Source of the DNA: Chroococcus sp. FPU101
GTDB lineage: Bacteria; Cyanobacteriota; Cyanobacteriia; Cyanobacteriales; Microcystaceae
NCBI RefSeq assembly: GCF_017312365.1
Contig: NZ_BLJI01000001.1
Span: forward strand, 397,417 to 461,416
Length of the DNA: 64,000 nt
Direction of reading: 5' to 3'
The position numbers and the translations under genes were made by a program. The notes beneath the pieces are model-generated. The model saw nothing but the letters and a program-made list of their open reading frames with translations, did no database searches and had not been told where the DNA came from. Below, piece after piece: positions 18,736 through 28,167 of the stretch (the first letter of the stretch is position 1; every line of letters starts with the position of its first letter).

Positions 18736-19307
18736 CAACTAAACAACAAATGCTCACATAAAATCTTACTGCCAATCAGAATTAAAATTAGTCCGCCAAT
18801 TATTTCGATTTTTTGATTAAACAACCCACCAAAGCGATGGCCGAGGAAAACAGCCATAAATGACAGAACAAAGGTAATTACACCAATCAAACTACACGCT
18901 AAAATAATCGAACTTTTGAGCATCGATAAACCCAAACCCGCCGCTAAAGCATCGATACTTGTGGCGATCGCTAAAGCCAACAATGTTGAATTATCTAAAG
19001 GATTAAACTTTTCTGCTTCGTCTTTTTGAAAGGATTCATAAATCATTTTGCCGCCAATTAATCCCAATAAAACAAAGGCAATCCAATGATCAAAACTGGT
19101 CATGAAATCTCGAAAAGTTAGACCAACAATCCAACCAATCATCGGCATGATCGCCTGAAATACACCAAAGAAAAGAGCAATTTTTAAAGCTTTATTAATT
19201 TTAATATGGCGAATCATTAAACCACTGGTCATCGAGACAGCCATTGCATCGGCAGAAAGGGCTAAAGCTAAACAAGATGTTGTTAAAAATTCGGCAGAAG
19301 TTAGCAT
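18735..19307 (-). CDS. MntP-family manganese efflux pump (putative)
   Basis: This 190-aa integral membrane protein has six helices in two repeats, each with the family signature: SADAMAVSMTSG near residue 20 and ATSIDALAAGLGLS near 115. The paired Asp residues are needed for transport in characterised MntP proteins, which export Mn2+. Manganese handling is central for oxygenic photosynthesis, which would fit a cyanobacterium. No yybP-ykoY manganese riboswitch was recognisable upstream. Confidence 0.8.
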   Translation of the reverse strand: MLTSAEFLTTSCLALALSADAMAVSMTSGLMIRHIKINKALKIALFFGVFQAIMPMIGWIVGLTFRDFMTSFDHWIAFVLLGLIGGKMIYESFQKDEAEKFNPLDNSTLLALAIATSIDALAAGLGLSMLKSSIILACSLIGVITFVLSFMAVFLGHRFGGLFNQKIEIIGGLILILIGSKILCEHLLFS

Positions 19308-19598
19308 TCTAATTTTTATTAAATATCATTGCTATATCTTACCTAACTTTTTCTTCAATTAATCATCATAGTTTTTTCATTTTTTTATCATTAATAATTC
19401 ATAGTTGAGCCTTGCAGTGCTATTGAAAAATGCTCTTAAATGAAATTTTTATAGAATAATTTCTTTAGTGTTTTGTAGATGACGCTGTGAATTTAAAGCG
19501 ATAATCTATGATTAAGTGTGGCTTGCTAAAACCATAGAGCAATCTAGCTACGAGCATTTACTATTATATATAAGAAAAACTCATCCATTATAAAAAAA
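19308..19598. other. AT-rich intergenic region of about 290 bases
   Basis: This gap lies between the divergent mntP-like gene and the broken ldh gene. It is AT-rich with several T runs. No coding sequence, RNA gene or convincing hairpin was found. It presumably contains two promoters; none can be called confidently. Confidence 0.4.
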
Positions 19599-20576
19599 AT
19601 GAAAATCGCTGTTTTTAGTACTCGTTCTTATGATCGTCCATTCTTGCAAACTGAAGTCGATCGTTACAATCATGAGTTAGTTTTTTTAGAACACCATCTC
19701 ACCCCAGAAACAGCTAGTTTAGCACATGGTTTTCCTTGCATTTATTAATGATCAAGCAGATGAAGCGACTCTACGCACTTTAGCGAAGGGTGGAACTCAC
19801 ATGATTGCCTTGCGCTGTGCGGGATTTAATAATGTTGATTTAAAAGTTGCCCAAGAATTAGGGATCAATGTTGTACAAGTTCCTGCTTATTCCCCCTATG
19901 CGGTGGCAGAGTTTGCGGTGGCTTTGGTTTTAATGCTCAATCGTAAACTCTATAAAGCTTATAATCGTGTGCGGAATGAGAATTTTATTTTAGATGGGTT
20001 ACTCGGATTTGACCTTAATGGTTCAACAGTGGGCGTTATTGGTACGGGAAAATTGACTCAATCTTTGCTCAGATTATGAAAGGCTTTAATTGTACGATTT
20101 TGGGATATGATGTCTATCCTAGTCCCCAGTTTGAAATTGGAAAATATGTATCTTTAAACGAATTATTACAGAAATCTGATATTATCTCACTCCATTGTCC
20201 TTTGATGAGCGAAACACATTATTTAGTCAATTCTGAAACAATATCTCAAATGAAAGATGGTGTAATGATCATTAATACCAGTCGTGGCGGTTTGGTAGAT
20301 ACTAAAGCAGTAATTGAAGGCATTAAATCGGGCAAAATTGGGTATCTTGGTATTGATATTTATGAACAAGAAGCCGATCTTTTCTTCAGAGATTTGTCAG
20401 ATACGATTATTCAAGATGATGACTTCCAGTTATTACAGTCCTTTCCAAATGTTGTAGTTACTGCACACCAAGCCTTTTTTACCCGTAACGCCCTACAAAA
20501 TATTGCTGAAACGACGATCGCTAACATTACCGATCTCGAACTTGGCAAAGACTGTTCTAACGTGGTGAAAGAATAA
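19599..20576 (+). pseudogene. D-lactate dehydrogenase (2-hydroxyacid dehydrogenase) with two frameshifts
   Basis: Three consecutive frames together encode a fermentative D-lactate dehydrogenase of about 327 residues: MKIAVFSTRSYDRPFL... (from 19599), then [11 protein letters not shown]...TVGVIGTGK, then [17 protein letters not shown] to the stop at 20576. The NAD site GxGTGK, the substrate-side SRGGLVDT and the catalytic AHQAFFT are all present. The frame changes near 19731-19741, where two, five or eight bases seem missing within the GFPxxxAFIND region. It changes again at the A run 20049-20052, where one extra A would restore GTGKI. Taken at face value the gene is inactive. The second lesion could be a homopolymer error, the first less easily. 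Confidence 0.82.
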
Positions 20577-20591
20577 TTTTAAGATCGCAGG

Positions 20592-20627
20592 GGTTGAGGA
20601 TGAGAATAGATCAGCCTATCCTCAACC
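20592..20627. terminator. 10-bp hairpin between convergent ldh and gyrA
   Basis: GGTTGAGGAT (20592-20601) and ATCCTCAACC (20618-20627) are perfect inverted repeats around a 16-base loop. The hairpin is placed between the 3' ends of ldh (plus) and gyrA (minus). No strong T tract follows on either side, so termination is plausible but not certain. Confidence 0.5.
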
Positions 20628-20669
20628 ATTTCTTAGATTAGACAATACGAGCAATATCTTTTTTCGCTC

Positions 20670-23243
20670 TTATTCGCTTTCTCCTTCTTCTTCGTCATCT
20701 AACTCAGAGGGAGGAACTAAAGCAACGGCGGCGATCGCATCATCTCCATCTAAGCGTTGTAATCTGACACCAGTCGCAGTACGAGATTGCAGGGAAATTG
20801 CTTGTAAGGCTTGTCGAATCACAATACCTCGGCTAGTGACTAACATTAATTCGTCTTCTGAATCTACGACTCGTAGGGCGATTAATTGGTCACCAGAGAC
20901 ACGGAATTTGATGGCTCGTACCCCCATACCTGCTCGATTTTGCAGACGGAACTGGGTCACTGGAATGCGTTTGCCAAAGCCATTAGCGGTAACAGCTAGT
21001 AACCAGGGGCCTTGTTGTGTTCCTTCTTCGACTAAAATTTCTTCCATGTCGTCGACTGTCTCTTCCTCTAAACTATCAGTATCAGAAGCGATATTTGCGA
21101 CGATTTGGGCGGGTAGAATATCCATGCTGATCAATGCGTCATTAGCCTTAAGTTTCATGGCTTTTACGCCTTTAGTCGCCCGTCCTAGAGGTCGTAATTG
21201 TTGGGCATCGGCTTTAAAATGAATCGCCATTCCCTGACGCGAGCCAATAATAATACTATCTTGATCTTTGGCTAATCTAACCCAACGTAGTAGATCACCT
21301 TCTTCTAGGGAAATTGCAATTAAACCATTAGAACGAATATTGCTAAATGCAGAAAGGGCGGTTTTTTTAATGAAACCGTTACAAGTCAACATGATGAGAT
21401 ATTCGTCTGCGGTAAATTCTTCTACTGAGACCATTGAGGTGATTTTTTCCTCTTTGGATATCGGTAGCATTTGCACGATGGGAATACCTCTAGCGGTTCT
21501 AGAACTCGCAGGAATTTGATAGGCATTAACGGTATAAACCACACCGCGATCGCTAAAGAATAAGATATTGTCGTGATCTTTACAACTGATAAATTGTTCA
21601 ACTACATCATCTTCTTTAATTTTAGCTCCCGATTTTCCCCTAGTGGCTCGACTTTGTGCGCCAAAGGTATTAGCAGGCATCCGCTTGATGTAGCCTTGTT
21701 CAGTCAGTAAAATGATTGCTTGTTCGTTGGCAATTAAATCAGCTTCTTCAATTTCGTCTTCACTGGGAACAATTTCAGTCAGACGGGGTTTAGCATGAAG
21801 GGTTTTAATTTGTTGAACTTCATCGATAATAATTGCGTCGATGCGTTCCCGTTTGTCTAGAATATCTTGTAGATCGGCGATCTTCGCTTGTAATTCTTCG
21901 TGTTCTGCCTGGATTTTTTCAGCTTCTAATGCAGTTAAACGCCGTAGTTGCATTTGTAGAATAGCATCAGACTGGGCTTCAGTTAGACTAAATTGGGAGA
22001 CTAATTCAGCTTTAGCTGTAGCCGTATCCGCCGCCGCACGAATCAGATGTATGATCTCATCTAGGTTATCTAATGCTACTAATAACCCTTGTAAGATGTG
22101 ATCTCTTTCCGATGCTTTGCGGAGTTCGTATTGGGTTCTGCGGATGATCACTTCAACGCGAAAATCAAGGAAAACTTGTAGGAATTGCTTGAGGGTTAAT
22201 AGTTGCGGTTCACCATTAACGATAGCTAACATATTCGCCCCAAAGTTAGATTGTATGGGGGTTTGTTTGTAGAGATTATTTAAAACAACTCTTGGATAAG
22301 CATCTCGTTTGAGTTCAATAACGATCCGCATCCCATCACGATCGCTTTCATCTCGGATATCTGAGATTCCTTCTATCCTTTTATCGTTAACCAATTCAGC
22401 AATTTTTTCAACTAAGGCGGCTTTATTGGTCTGATAGGGAAGTTGCGTTACAATAATGGCTTCTCTGTCTGGTCTTCCGCGATGTTGGATCGTTTCAATA
22501 CTGGCTACACCGCGCATCGTAATAGAACCGCGTCCACCTGTATACGCTTCTTTAATGCCAGATGTTCCTAAAATTTGTCCACCTGTGGGAAAATCGGGTC
22601 CTGGTATAATTTTATTGAGTTCTGCGTTGGTCATTTCGGGGTTTTGGATCAGTGCGATCACGCCATCCACCAATTCACCTAAGTTATGTGGGGGAATATT
22701 GGTCGCCATCCCAACGGCAATACCAGAGGAACCGTTTAGTAATAGTTGCGGAATTTTGGCGGGTAAAACGACGGGTTCTTGTTGCGATCCGTCAAAGTTG
22801 TCGATAAAGTCTACGGTTTCTGCTTCGATGTCTTGTAATAATGCTTGACTCGATAATGCTTGTAGGCGACACTCGGTATAACGCATCGCTGCGGGGGGAT
22901 CGTTATCAATTGAGCCAAAGTTCCCATGACCTGAAATTAATGGACTCCGCATCGAAAAATCTTGCGCCATCCTTACTAAGGCATCATAAACGGCTGTATC
23001 ACCGTGTGGGTGGTATTTCCCTAATACTTCCCCGACGACACGGGCGCATTTACGAAAAGGACGATCGGATGCTAAACCTAATTCATACATAGCGAAAAGA
23101 ATGCGACGATGAACAGGTTTTAAACCATCTCTTGCATCAGGTAACGCCCTTCCGACAATCACGCTCATGGCGTATTCTAGATAAGAGCGAGACATTTCAT
23201 TACTCAGATCTGTGGGGACTATCCGATCTTGGGCAAAAGTCAT
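20670..23243 (-). CDS. gyrA: DNA gyrase subunit A
   Basis: GyrA is the breakage-reunion subunit of gyrase, which introduces negative supercoils. The 857-aa protein has the catalytic Tyr in MRYTECRLQ at residue 122, the same number as in E. coli. The quinolone-determining region reads [12 protein letters not shown], with Thr at 83 and Asp at 87; Thr is a natural alternative to Ser at 83. The C-terminal beta-pinwheel holds repeated blades ([40 protein letters not shown]). The GyrA-box region reads [10 protein letters not shown], looser than the E. coli QRRGGKG, so wrapping activity is likely but the copy could also be a ParC-like paralogue. GGAG lies about ten bases before the ATG. Confidence 0.93.
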   Translation of the reverse strand: MTFAQDRIVPTDLSNEMSRSYLEYAMSVIVGRALPDARDGLKPVHRRILFAMYELGLASDRPFRKCARVVGEVLGKYHPHGDTAVYDALVRMAQDFSMRSPLISGHGNFGSIDNDPPAAMRYTECRLQALSSQALLQDIEAETVDFIDNFDGSQQEPVVLPAKIPQLLLNGSSGIAVGMATNIPPHNLGELVDGVIALIQNPEMTNAELNKIIPGPDFPTGGQILGTSGIKEAYTGGRGSITMRGVASIETIQHRGRPDREAIIVTQLPYQTNKAALVEKIAELVNDKRIEGISDIRDESDRDGMRIVIELKRDAYPRVVLNNLYKQTPIQSNFGANMLAIVNGEPQLLTLKQFLQVFLDFRVEVIIRRTQYELRKASERDHILQGLLVALDNLDEIIHLIRAAADTATAKAELVSQFSLTEAQSDAILQMQLRRLTALEAEKIQAEHEELQAKIADLQDILDKRERIDAIIIDEVQQIKTLHAKPRLTEIVPSEDEIEEADLIANEQAIILLTEQGYIKRMPANTFGAQSRATRGKSGAKIKEDDVVEQFISCKDHDNILFFSDRGVVYTVNAYQIPASSRTARGIPIVQMLPISKEEKITSMVSVEEFTADEYLIMLTCNGFIKKTALSAFSNIRSNGLIAISLEEGDLLRWVRLAKDQDSIIIGSRQGMAIHFKADAQQLRPLGRATKGVKAMKLKANDALISMDILPAQIVANIASDTDSLEEETVDDMEEILVEEGTQQGPWLLAVTANGFGKRIPVTQFRLQNRAGMGVRAIKFRVSGDQLIALRVVDSEDELMLVTSRGIVIRQALQAISLQSRTATGVRLQRLDGDDAIAAVALVPPSELDDEEEGESE

Positions 23244-23455
23244 ATAGGAAAACTCCGTAGAGGAAGCGTTAAAATATTAAAATGGATACTGTATGCTAAT
23301 AGACGACTGTCTTTTAGATGAAATGTCTTTTAGAGGAAAATTTGCTGCTTAAAAGCTCTGCAAGATCATAAATATTACAAGACTTGTTAATATTTTAACA
23401 CAATTGGTATGACCAATGACTGATGACCGTTTACTCACTGTTGACTGATGACTAA

Positions 23456-23854
23456 TTAATCTTCTTCGTTGGGAAAACGGATAATATCATCATCACCGAG
23501 ATATTCGCCGTTTTGGACTTCAATCATTACCAAAGGAATTACCCCAGGATTTTCAATACGATGGGCGGTATTCATTGGCACATAAGTCGATTCTTTTTGT
23601 TTTAGTAACGTTTCGTCACCATTACAAATCACTCTAGCCGTTCCAGAAACGACCACCCAATGCTCACTCCGATGATAGTGCATTTGGGTACTCATGTGAT
23701 GCCCTGGTTTAATGACTATGCGGTTGATGCGATAACGGGGGCCTTCTTCTAAAACTGTCACCGTTCCCCAAGGTGGAGTTCTCGTCATCTCGACTTCTTG
23801 AGGAGAAAGAGGAATATCTATATCTGGGGTTAGATTGTCTGCTGGCTCACTCAT
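23456..23854 (-). CDS. Cupin protein related to the C-terminal domain of type II mannose-6-phosphate isomerase
   Basis: From the ATG at 23854 the product is 132 aa and forms a single cupin. The family core is present: PWGTVTVLEEG, KPGHHMSTQMHYHRSEHWVVVSGTARV and NTAHRIENPG, the latter with the metal-binding His/Glu pattern HxHxxEHW. Stand-alone versions occur in many cyanobacteria and are annotated as mannose-6-phosphate isomerases, though the full bifunctional enzyme also has a nucleotidyltransferase domain. The frame is open up to 23938, but that extension would overlap the upstream DUF4359 gene; the shorter start agrees with typical family N-termini. Confidence 0.82.
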   Translation of the reverse strand: MSEPADNLTPDIDIPLSPQEVEMTRTPPWGTVTVLEEGPRYRINRIVIKPGHHMSTQMHYHRSEHWVVVSGTARVICNGDETLLKQKESTYVPMNTAHRIENPGVIPLVMIEVQNGEYLGDDDIIRFPNEED

Positions 23855-23882
23855 GGTTTTAGAAAAATCATTTACCCTTAGT

Positions 23883-24263
23883 TTACATCTCCAGCACTTG
23901 ATAGGTGTAAAAATTTTGTAGAACACCAATCGTTTCAAATTGATAGCTAGGAACAGGTGAGGGTAAAGATAGTTCCGTTTGGTAGATACTAAACAAAAGG
24001 AAATTTTGGCGTTTTGTGGTTTGAGTAATGACTTCTTGAAGTTGAGGTTGGCCCGTATCGACTAAATTTTTACACTGACTTCGCACAACACTCAGAAAAT
24101 CGCCTTTTCCTTCAATCTGCATACACAGATCTTCTTTTAAATATGTCGTCATTTGATCTGTTGCATATTTTTCATAGGCAACTTGTCCGGGGTTCGTTAC
24201 TACCATCATCCCCCCAACACTGATCAATACTAGACCGATACAGGTATTTATCCAATGAGACAA
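23883..24263 (-). CDS. DUF4359 protein
   Basis: The protein (126 aa from a TTG at 24263) has one N-terminal membrane helix (INTCIGLVLISVGGMMVVTNPGQ) followed by the DUF4359 pattern: AYEKYATDQMTTYLKEDLC, SQCKNLVDTGQPQL, TKRQNFLLFSIYQTEL and a C-terminal YQFETIGVLQNFYTYQ. The function is unknown. The open frame extends to 24422 but its beginning is antisense to the tRNA-His gene and is not real. There is no in-frame ATG before the helix; TTG at 24263 with AGAGGA nine bases upstream is the best start. It is 28 bp upstream of the cupin gene and probably co-transcribed. Confidence 0.7.
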   Translation of the reverse strand: MSHWINTCIGLVLISVGGMMVVTNPGQVAYEKYATDQMTTYLKEDLCMQIEGKGDFLSVVRSQCKNLVDTGQPQLQEVITQTTKRQNFLLFSIYQTELSLPSPVPSYQFETIGVLQNFYTYQVLEM

Positions 24264-24303
24264 TCTGATCAATCCTCTTTGAATTTGAGTTGCATTAACT
24301 CCT

Positions 24304-24325
24304 ATAGGACTTTCAAAAGTCCTAT
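24304..24325. repeat. Perfect 10-bp inverted repeat in the tRNA-His/DUF4359 promoter region
   Basis: ATAGGACTTT (24304-24313) and AAAGTCCTAT (24316-24325) are exact inverted repeats separated by CA. The dyad sits between the divergent DUF4359 gene and tRNA-His and overlaps the likely -35 of the tRNA promoter. It could be an operator or an RNA hairpin in the DUF4359 leader. Confidence 0.5.
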
Positions 24326-24340
24326 ACTCTATGTTATAAT
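24312..24340 (+). promoter_or_regulatory. Probable sigma-70-type promoter of tRNA-His
   Basis: TTCAAA (24312-24317, four of six matches to TTGACA) is followed after 17 bases by TATAAT (24335-24340, consensus). The tRNA begins 14 bases downstream, consistent with a short 5' leader. Confidence 0.55.
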
Positions 24341-24353
24341 GATTTAAGACAAT

Positions 24354-24427
24354 GGCGAGTGTAGCCAAGTGGTTAAGGCAGTGGTTTGTGGTACCACCAT
24401 TCGAGGGTTCAAGTCCCTTCATTCGCC
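24354..24427 (+). tRNA. tRNA-His (anticodon GTG)
   Basis: The sequence folds into a standard cloverleaf. The anticodon arm GTGGT-TTGTGGT-ACCAC presents GTG, reading His codons. The T arm is GAGGG-TTCAAGT-CCCTT. The acceptor stem pairs 24355-24361 with 24420-24426, with one G-T pair. G at 24354 opposite C at 24427 gives the extra G-1:C73 pair that identifies tRNA-His. CCA is not encoded (CTT follows). Confidence 0.95.
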
Positions 24428-24499
24428 CTTATTATAATCTGTAGCAGTCTGAGTTGCTCCAGAATTAGACTACTTTCTTAATGATTAGGTAAATTACAG

Positions 24500-24691
24500 A
24501 TGGCAAGTGGTGAAAGGAAAAAAGGATTAGCCGACTTGAAGAGGGCTACCAAGAATTAGATAATATTGTAGACCCGCTTCGGATGGCTCGGGGAAGCTTT
24601 TAAACTACTAGAAGAAGTTAAATCGGAAGTACCATCGGCTAGTCGTAAGTTAGATTTGATTCTACAACATATTACAAGAATCAATGAGTAG
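24500..24691 (+). pseudogene. Small broken ORF, unrecognised
   Basis: Three successive frames give a protein-like sequence of about 65 residues: MASGERKKGLADLK from the ATG at 24500, then GYQELDNIVDPLRMARGSF one frame over, then KLLEEVKSEVPSASRKLDL and LILQHITRINE ending with TAG at 24689-24691. The pieces are amphipathic helical and continuous in character, suggesting one small coding gene with two frameshifts. No family was recognised. It is also possible that the segment is non-coding. Confidence 0.35.
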
Positions 24692-24783
24692 TTTAAGTGT
24701 ACTTGTTATTTGGATTAGCTTTTTTAGATGACAAATTCTCAATAAAACTTGTGATCACTGCTGTTTAGTTGTTGATTTGGAAA

Positions 24784-24817
24784 CCCCACCCTGTACCATA
24801 ATCGGTCAGGGTCGGGG
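24784..24817 (-). terminator. GC-rich hairpin, likely terminator of the RTX gene
   Basis: CCCCACCCTG (24784-24793) and CAGGGTCGGGG (24807-24817) form a ten-pair stem with a single bulge. It lies about 110 bases past the stop codon of the minus-strand RTX gene. On that strand the stem is followed by TTT. Confidence 0.45.
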
Positions 24818-24929
24818 AGTTGTCAAATGATTGTAATGTGTCAAAAAGCTACACTGTTGAAATCAATATGACTGGTTAAAGAATAATCTAAATTAAGAAA
24901 ACAATGACACTTCAATTCATTGAAATGAT

Positions 24930-27449
24930 TTAGAAAAAGGCAATATCCAAAGACGGCACAAAGCCAATTCCTAGATTAGCTTGTAGAGTTGCAAATTGAC
25001 TCACTGTTCCAGTTGATGACGTGAAAAACAAACCTCCCGTTGTATTATTGTAGGCAAATTGGCTAGTCGAAAAAGCACCAAATCCAGTGGCAGAGATAAA
25101 AATGACATCATTTTCGAGGTAATTAAAGTCTGTAATTTGATCAATTCCATCAAATAGAGAGAAAAAGACAAATCCATCGGCACCTATACCACCCGTTAAA
25201 GTATCATTACCCGCTTCTCCATAAAGAAAATCACTTCCCGTTCCCCCAATAATACTGTCATTGCCCGTAAAGCCGAAGATATCGTCATTTCCTGCATCTC
25301 CGTTGAGGGTATCATTACCACCATCTCCATCGATAAAATCATTACCACTTAAACCATTAAGAAGATTACCTTGTACATCACCTGTAATCGAATCATTTTG
25401 ATTGGTTCCAGTTACATTATCGAAATTAGTGACTGTAAAATTTAATGGATTAGCAGACGCTCCAGAAATATTAAAAACTTGAAGACTTCCCGTCAACAAA
25501 TTTGCGGTAATTGAGACTGGAGAAGCCGCAGTAGAGGCATTAATCGTATTATTAGCAACGGCAGCATTTGCAATAATCGTTTCTACTTGAAAGAGTTGAT
25601 CGCTCCCTGCACTCCCTTTTTTTACTGTACCAGTGGCTAGTAAAGTAATAGCTTGAGTGAGACTAGAATAGTTTACTGTGTCAATGCCTGCATCACCCTT
25701 AATTTGATCGGTACCTGTATTTCCAAAAAACAAATCATTACCATTACCACCGATTAAAGAATCATTACCTGATAATCCTCCAGCGATCGTATCGTCGCCT
25801 AAACCTCCGTTAATCGTATCGTTACCTGAACCCCCATCAATGCTATCATTACCTCCATTGCCATTGAGGATATTATTTTGAGTATCACCAATGATCGTAT
25901 CATTCTGATTTGTTCCACTAACATCATCAAAATTGCGGACAGTAAAGCTGAGAGAAGAAAATCCAGGAACACCCGACACCACTAAACTTTGAGTTAGTAG
26001 GTTAGCGTTAATGGTAGCTGGAGAAGGAGCCGTTGAAGCATCAATCAGGTTATGGGTAACTCTGGAATCAACGATAATGGTTTCTATTAAAAATAGTTGA
26101 TCCTGTCCTCCACTTGCTTTGGTCAGTGTCCCTGTAGGTAAAAGAGTAATTTTTTGGTTAAGGCTGGAGTAGTCAGCGATATCAGTCCCTGTACCACCAC
26201 TGAGAAGATCATTACCTAAACTTCCTTTTAGGGTGTCATTACCATCGCCACCGACTAGACTATCATTTCCTGTACCGCCGTCAATAGTATCATTCCCTGC
26301 ACCGCCATCAATGGTATCATTTCCATCATTGCCCAGTAAAAGGTTATTTTGTAAATCACCAATAATCGTATCGTTTTGATTACTTCCTGTGACATTATCA
26401 AAGTTAATAACGGTGCGAGTCACGGAGGGTACATTGGGAATGCCGAGGACTGATAAGGTTTGAGTAGTTAGGTTGACATTAATCGAAACAGGAGTCAGCG
26501 CACTAGAAGCATTGATCAAATTATTAGCGGCGGTGGCATCTGCAATAATTCTTTCAATTTGGGTAATGTCATCTGTACCGCTACTTTTTTGAATCAGACC
26601 TGTAGGTAACAAAGTAATAGCTTGTCTTGTTCCAGTATAGTTAACGGTATCTATTCCGTTGCCACCATTAAGCAGATCACTACCCACACCACCAACTAGA
26701 GAATCGTCTCCGTCACCCCCTAATACAGTATCATTGCCTAAACCGCCATCTAAGCTATCATTGCCTAAACCACCATCTAAGCTGTCATTCCCACCATTGC
26801 CTTTTAAAATATTGTTTTGAGCATCACCAATCACCGTATCATTTTGATTAGTTCCTGTCACATCATCAAAATTGGTGACGGTGAAAACTAGAGGGTTTGC
26901 CGAACCAAAAGGAACATTAAAAACCTGTAAGCTTTGAGTTGTTAAATTTGCATTGATGAAAATAGTAGGATCATTTGTCGTTGCATCAATCAAGTTATTG
27001 CTAATGGTACTATCAGCAATAATAGATTCTATTTGAAAGAGTTGATCGAGCGAACTGGTACTAGTTCCTTTCAAAACGCTTCCAGTGGCGCGTAGTGTAA
27101 TTTTTTGTTTGATAGCGGAGTAATCAACAGTGTCAAATCCTGTTCCTCCATTAATTTGATTAGCTCCTAGACTACCTAAAAAGAAATCATTTCCTAGTCC
27201 ACCACTTAGAAGATCATTGCCTAAACCTCCATCTAGGTAATCATTGCCATCACCTCCATCAAGACTATCATTTCCACTGCCACCAAATAAACTATCATCA
27301 CCCAATTCTCCCGAAAGGGTGTCATTAACATTTCCTCCAATTAATAAATCATTACCGCCACGTCCAAACATCAACCAATTATCAGCTAAAAAAGGTGTAG
27401 CCGATTTGATATTGTTAGAATCATCTCCAACAAAATTTTGTAAAGCCAT
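24930..27449 (-). CDS. RTX-type calcium-binding repeat protein (839 aa), probably secreted by type I export
   Basis: Many nonapeptide repeats of the form GGxGxDxLx are present, in blocks at residues ~28-95, ~210-265, ~375-420, ~530-580 and ~690-760. Such repeats bind Ca2+ and fold into beta rolls after export. Between them lie four related spacer modules of roughly 110 residues, each starting with a (V/A)(D/N)Y(S/T)xxxQxITL motif and ending in (N/R)FD(N/D)V(T/S)G(T/S)NQND. There is no N-terminal signal peptide, and the C-terminus ends in hydrophobic residues (LDIAFF), both usual for type I substrates. No ABC exporter or TolC gene is nearby. The modular duplication suggests a surface or adhesion role, but no enzymatic domain is visible. 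Confidence 0.85.
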   Translation of the reverse strand: MALQNFVGDDSNNIKSATPFLADNWLMFGRGGNDLLIGGNVNDTLSGELGDDSLFGGSGNDSLDGGDGNDYLDGGLGNDLLSGGLGNDFFLGSLGANQINGGTGFDTVDYSAIKQKITLRATGSVLKGTSTSSLDQLFQIESIIADSTISNNLIDATTNDPTIFINANLTTQSLQVFNVPFGSANPLVFTVTNFDDVTGTNQNDTVIGDAQNNILKGNGGNDSLDGGLGNDSLDGGLGNDTVLGGDGDDSLVGGVGSDLLNGGNGIDTVNYTGTRQAITLLPTGLIQKSSGTDDITQIERIIADATAANNLINASSALTPVSINVNLTTQTLSVLGIPNVPSVTRTVINFDNVTGSNQNDTIIGDLQNNLLLGNDGNDTIDGGAGNDTIDGGTGNDSLVGGDGNDTLKGSLGNDLLSGGTGTDIADYSSLNQKITLLPTGTLTKASGGQDQLFLIETIIVDSRVTHNLIDASTAPSPATINANLLTQSLVVSGVPGFSSLSFTVRNFDDVSGTNQNDTIIGDTQNNILNGNGGNDSIDGGSGNDTINGGLGDDTIAGGLSGNDSLIGGNGNDLFFGNTGTDQIKGDAGIDTVNYSSLTQAITLLATGTVKKGSAGSDQLFQVETIIANAAVANNTINASTAASPVSITANLLTGSLQVFNISGASANPLNFTVTNFDNVTGTNQNDSITGDVQGNLLNGLSGNDFIDGDGGNDTLNGDAGNDDIFGFTGNDSIIGGTGSDFLYGEAGNDTLTGGIGADGFVFFSLFDGIDQITDFNYLENDVIFISATGFGAFSTSQFAYNNTTGGLFFTSSTGTVSQFATLQANLGIGFVPSLDIAFF

Positions 27450-27631
27450 GTACTTGCTCTGTTTAAATCAAAAACTTTTAAAATTGTTTAATTCTTTCAT
27501 TATTATTTATAAAAGTCAATTCATATATTTCAGTATTATTAAACTAGGTAGTATTTTAAATATTATTCTTTTCAAACCAAGCTGATAAACTAATTAACGT
27601 CAGTTCTGGATAAAGCAAGCAAGACGTATGA

Positions 27632-28043
27632 GACGACGTTTTAAGCGGATTGATCTCCCCCGCTAATCTTCCCAAAGGTTGTAACTTAGCTGTCATGAAG
27701 GTTAAATATCTTTTTGCCCAAGAAGTCAAACACCGTCAAGCGGAACGAGAATATCAACAACGTCTAACCCAAACCCAACAATATATTATTTAGAGAACTA
27801 AGACTATTATTCAAAACCACTTGATCACAAGACATCAAAAGCCAGATCAACATCTTAGAAAAAGCCTTTAGTAGTCCCCTCACTCAAGTCATTAACCGAG
27901 AACTCAACATCCTACGACGTAATAGCATCACTGGAGAGAATTTATTAAAACAACATCAGATGCGCCAATGGAGCAACGATCGCCGCTTATCCCCACTATC
28001 CCCTCCCGTACCGCAAATTATTTGTAGTGAAGCCTTGATTTAA
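27632..28043 (+). pseudogene. Decayed gene fragments, family uncertain
   Basis: Two open pieces with clear protein character lie in the 718-base gap before rpsB. The first (27632-27793) reads DDVLSGLISPANLPKGCNLA and continues into MKVKYLFAQEVKHRQAEREY; the second (27825-28043, another frame) reads INILEKAFSSPLTQVINREL, then NILRRNSITGENLLKQHQ, and ends with PQIICSEALI and a TAA. They look like parts of one gene that lost its beginning and suffered frameshifts. The second part is faintly reminiscent of the C-terminus of cyanobacterial superfamily II helicases, but this is not secure. There is no start codon with a ribosome-binding site. Confidence 0.45.
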
Positions 28044-28095
28044 GGTTAACAAAATGATAGTATTAAAAGGCTGTAAAAAAAATGCACATTTAGGA

Positions 28096-28155
28096 ATTCG
28101 GGTGTTTCTAAACCTAGAGAAATCCCCCTGAATGGAAGCTAAACCCGAATAGGAG
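28096..28155 (+). promoter_or_regulatory. Structured leader upstream of rpsB
   Basis: ATTCGGGT (28096-28103) can pair with ACCCGAAT (28143-28150), closing a 39-base loop that itself contains CCCCCTGAATGG. The right arm directly abuts the AGGAG (28151-28155) that lies 12 bases before the rpsB ATG. Such a structure could control access to the ribosome-binding site. Autoregulation by S2 through an mRNA leader is known in other bacteria; here it is an inference from the base pairing. Confidence 0.4.
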
Positions 28156-28167
28156 TCAAAATCAAAA

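Noticed and set aside
19308..19400. yybP-ykoY manganese riboswitch ahead of the mntP-like gene
   Set aside because: The conserved loop sequences of that riboswitch are not found on the minus strand upstream of the start.
20836..23092. Several plus-strand ORFs opposite gyrA
   Set aside because: They are shadows of the strongly conserved gyrA codons and show no family features or ribosome-binding sites.
24930..27449. Tandem repeats that could suggest a CRISPR array
   Set aside because: The repeats are in-frame codons for glycine/aspartate nonapeptides of an RTX protein; units vary and there are no unique spacers of constant length.
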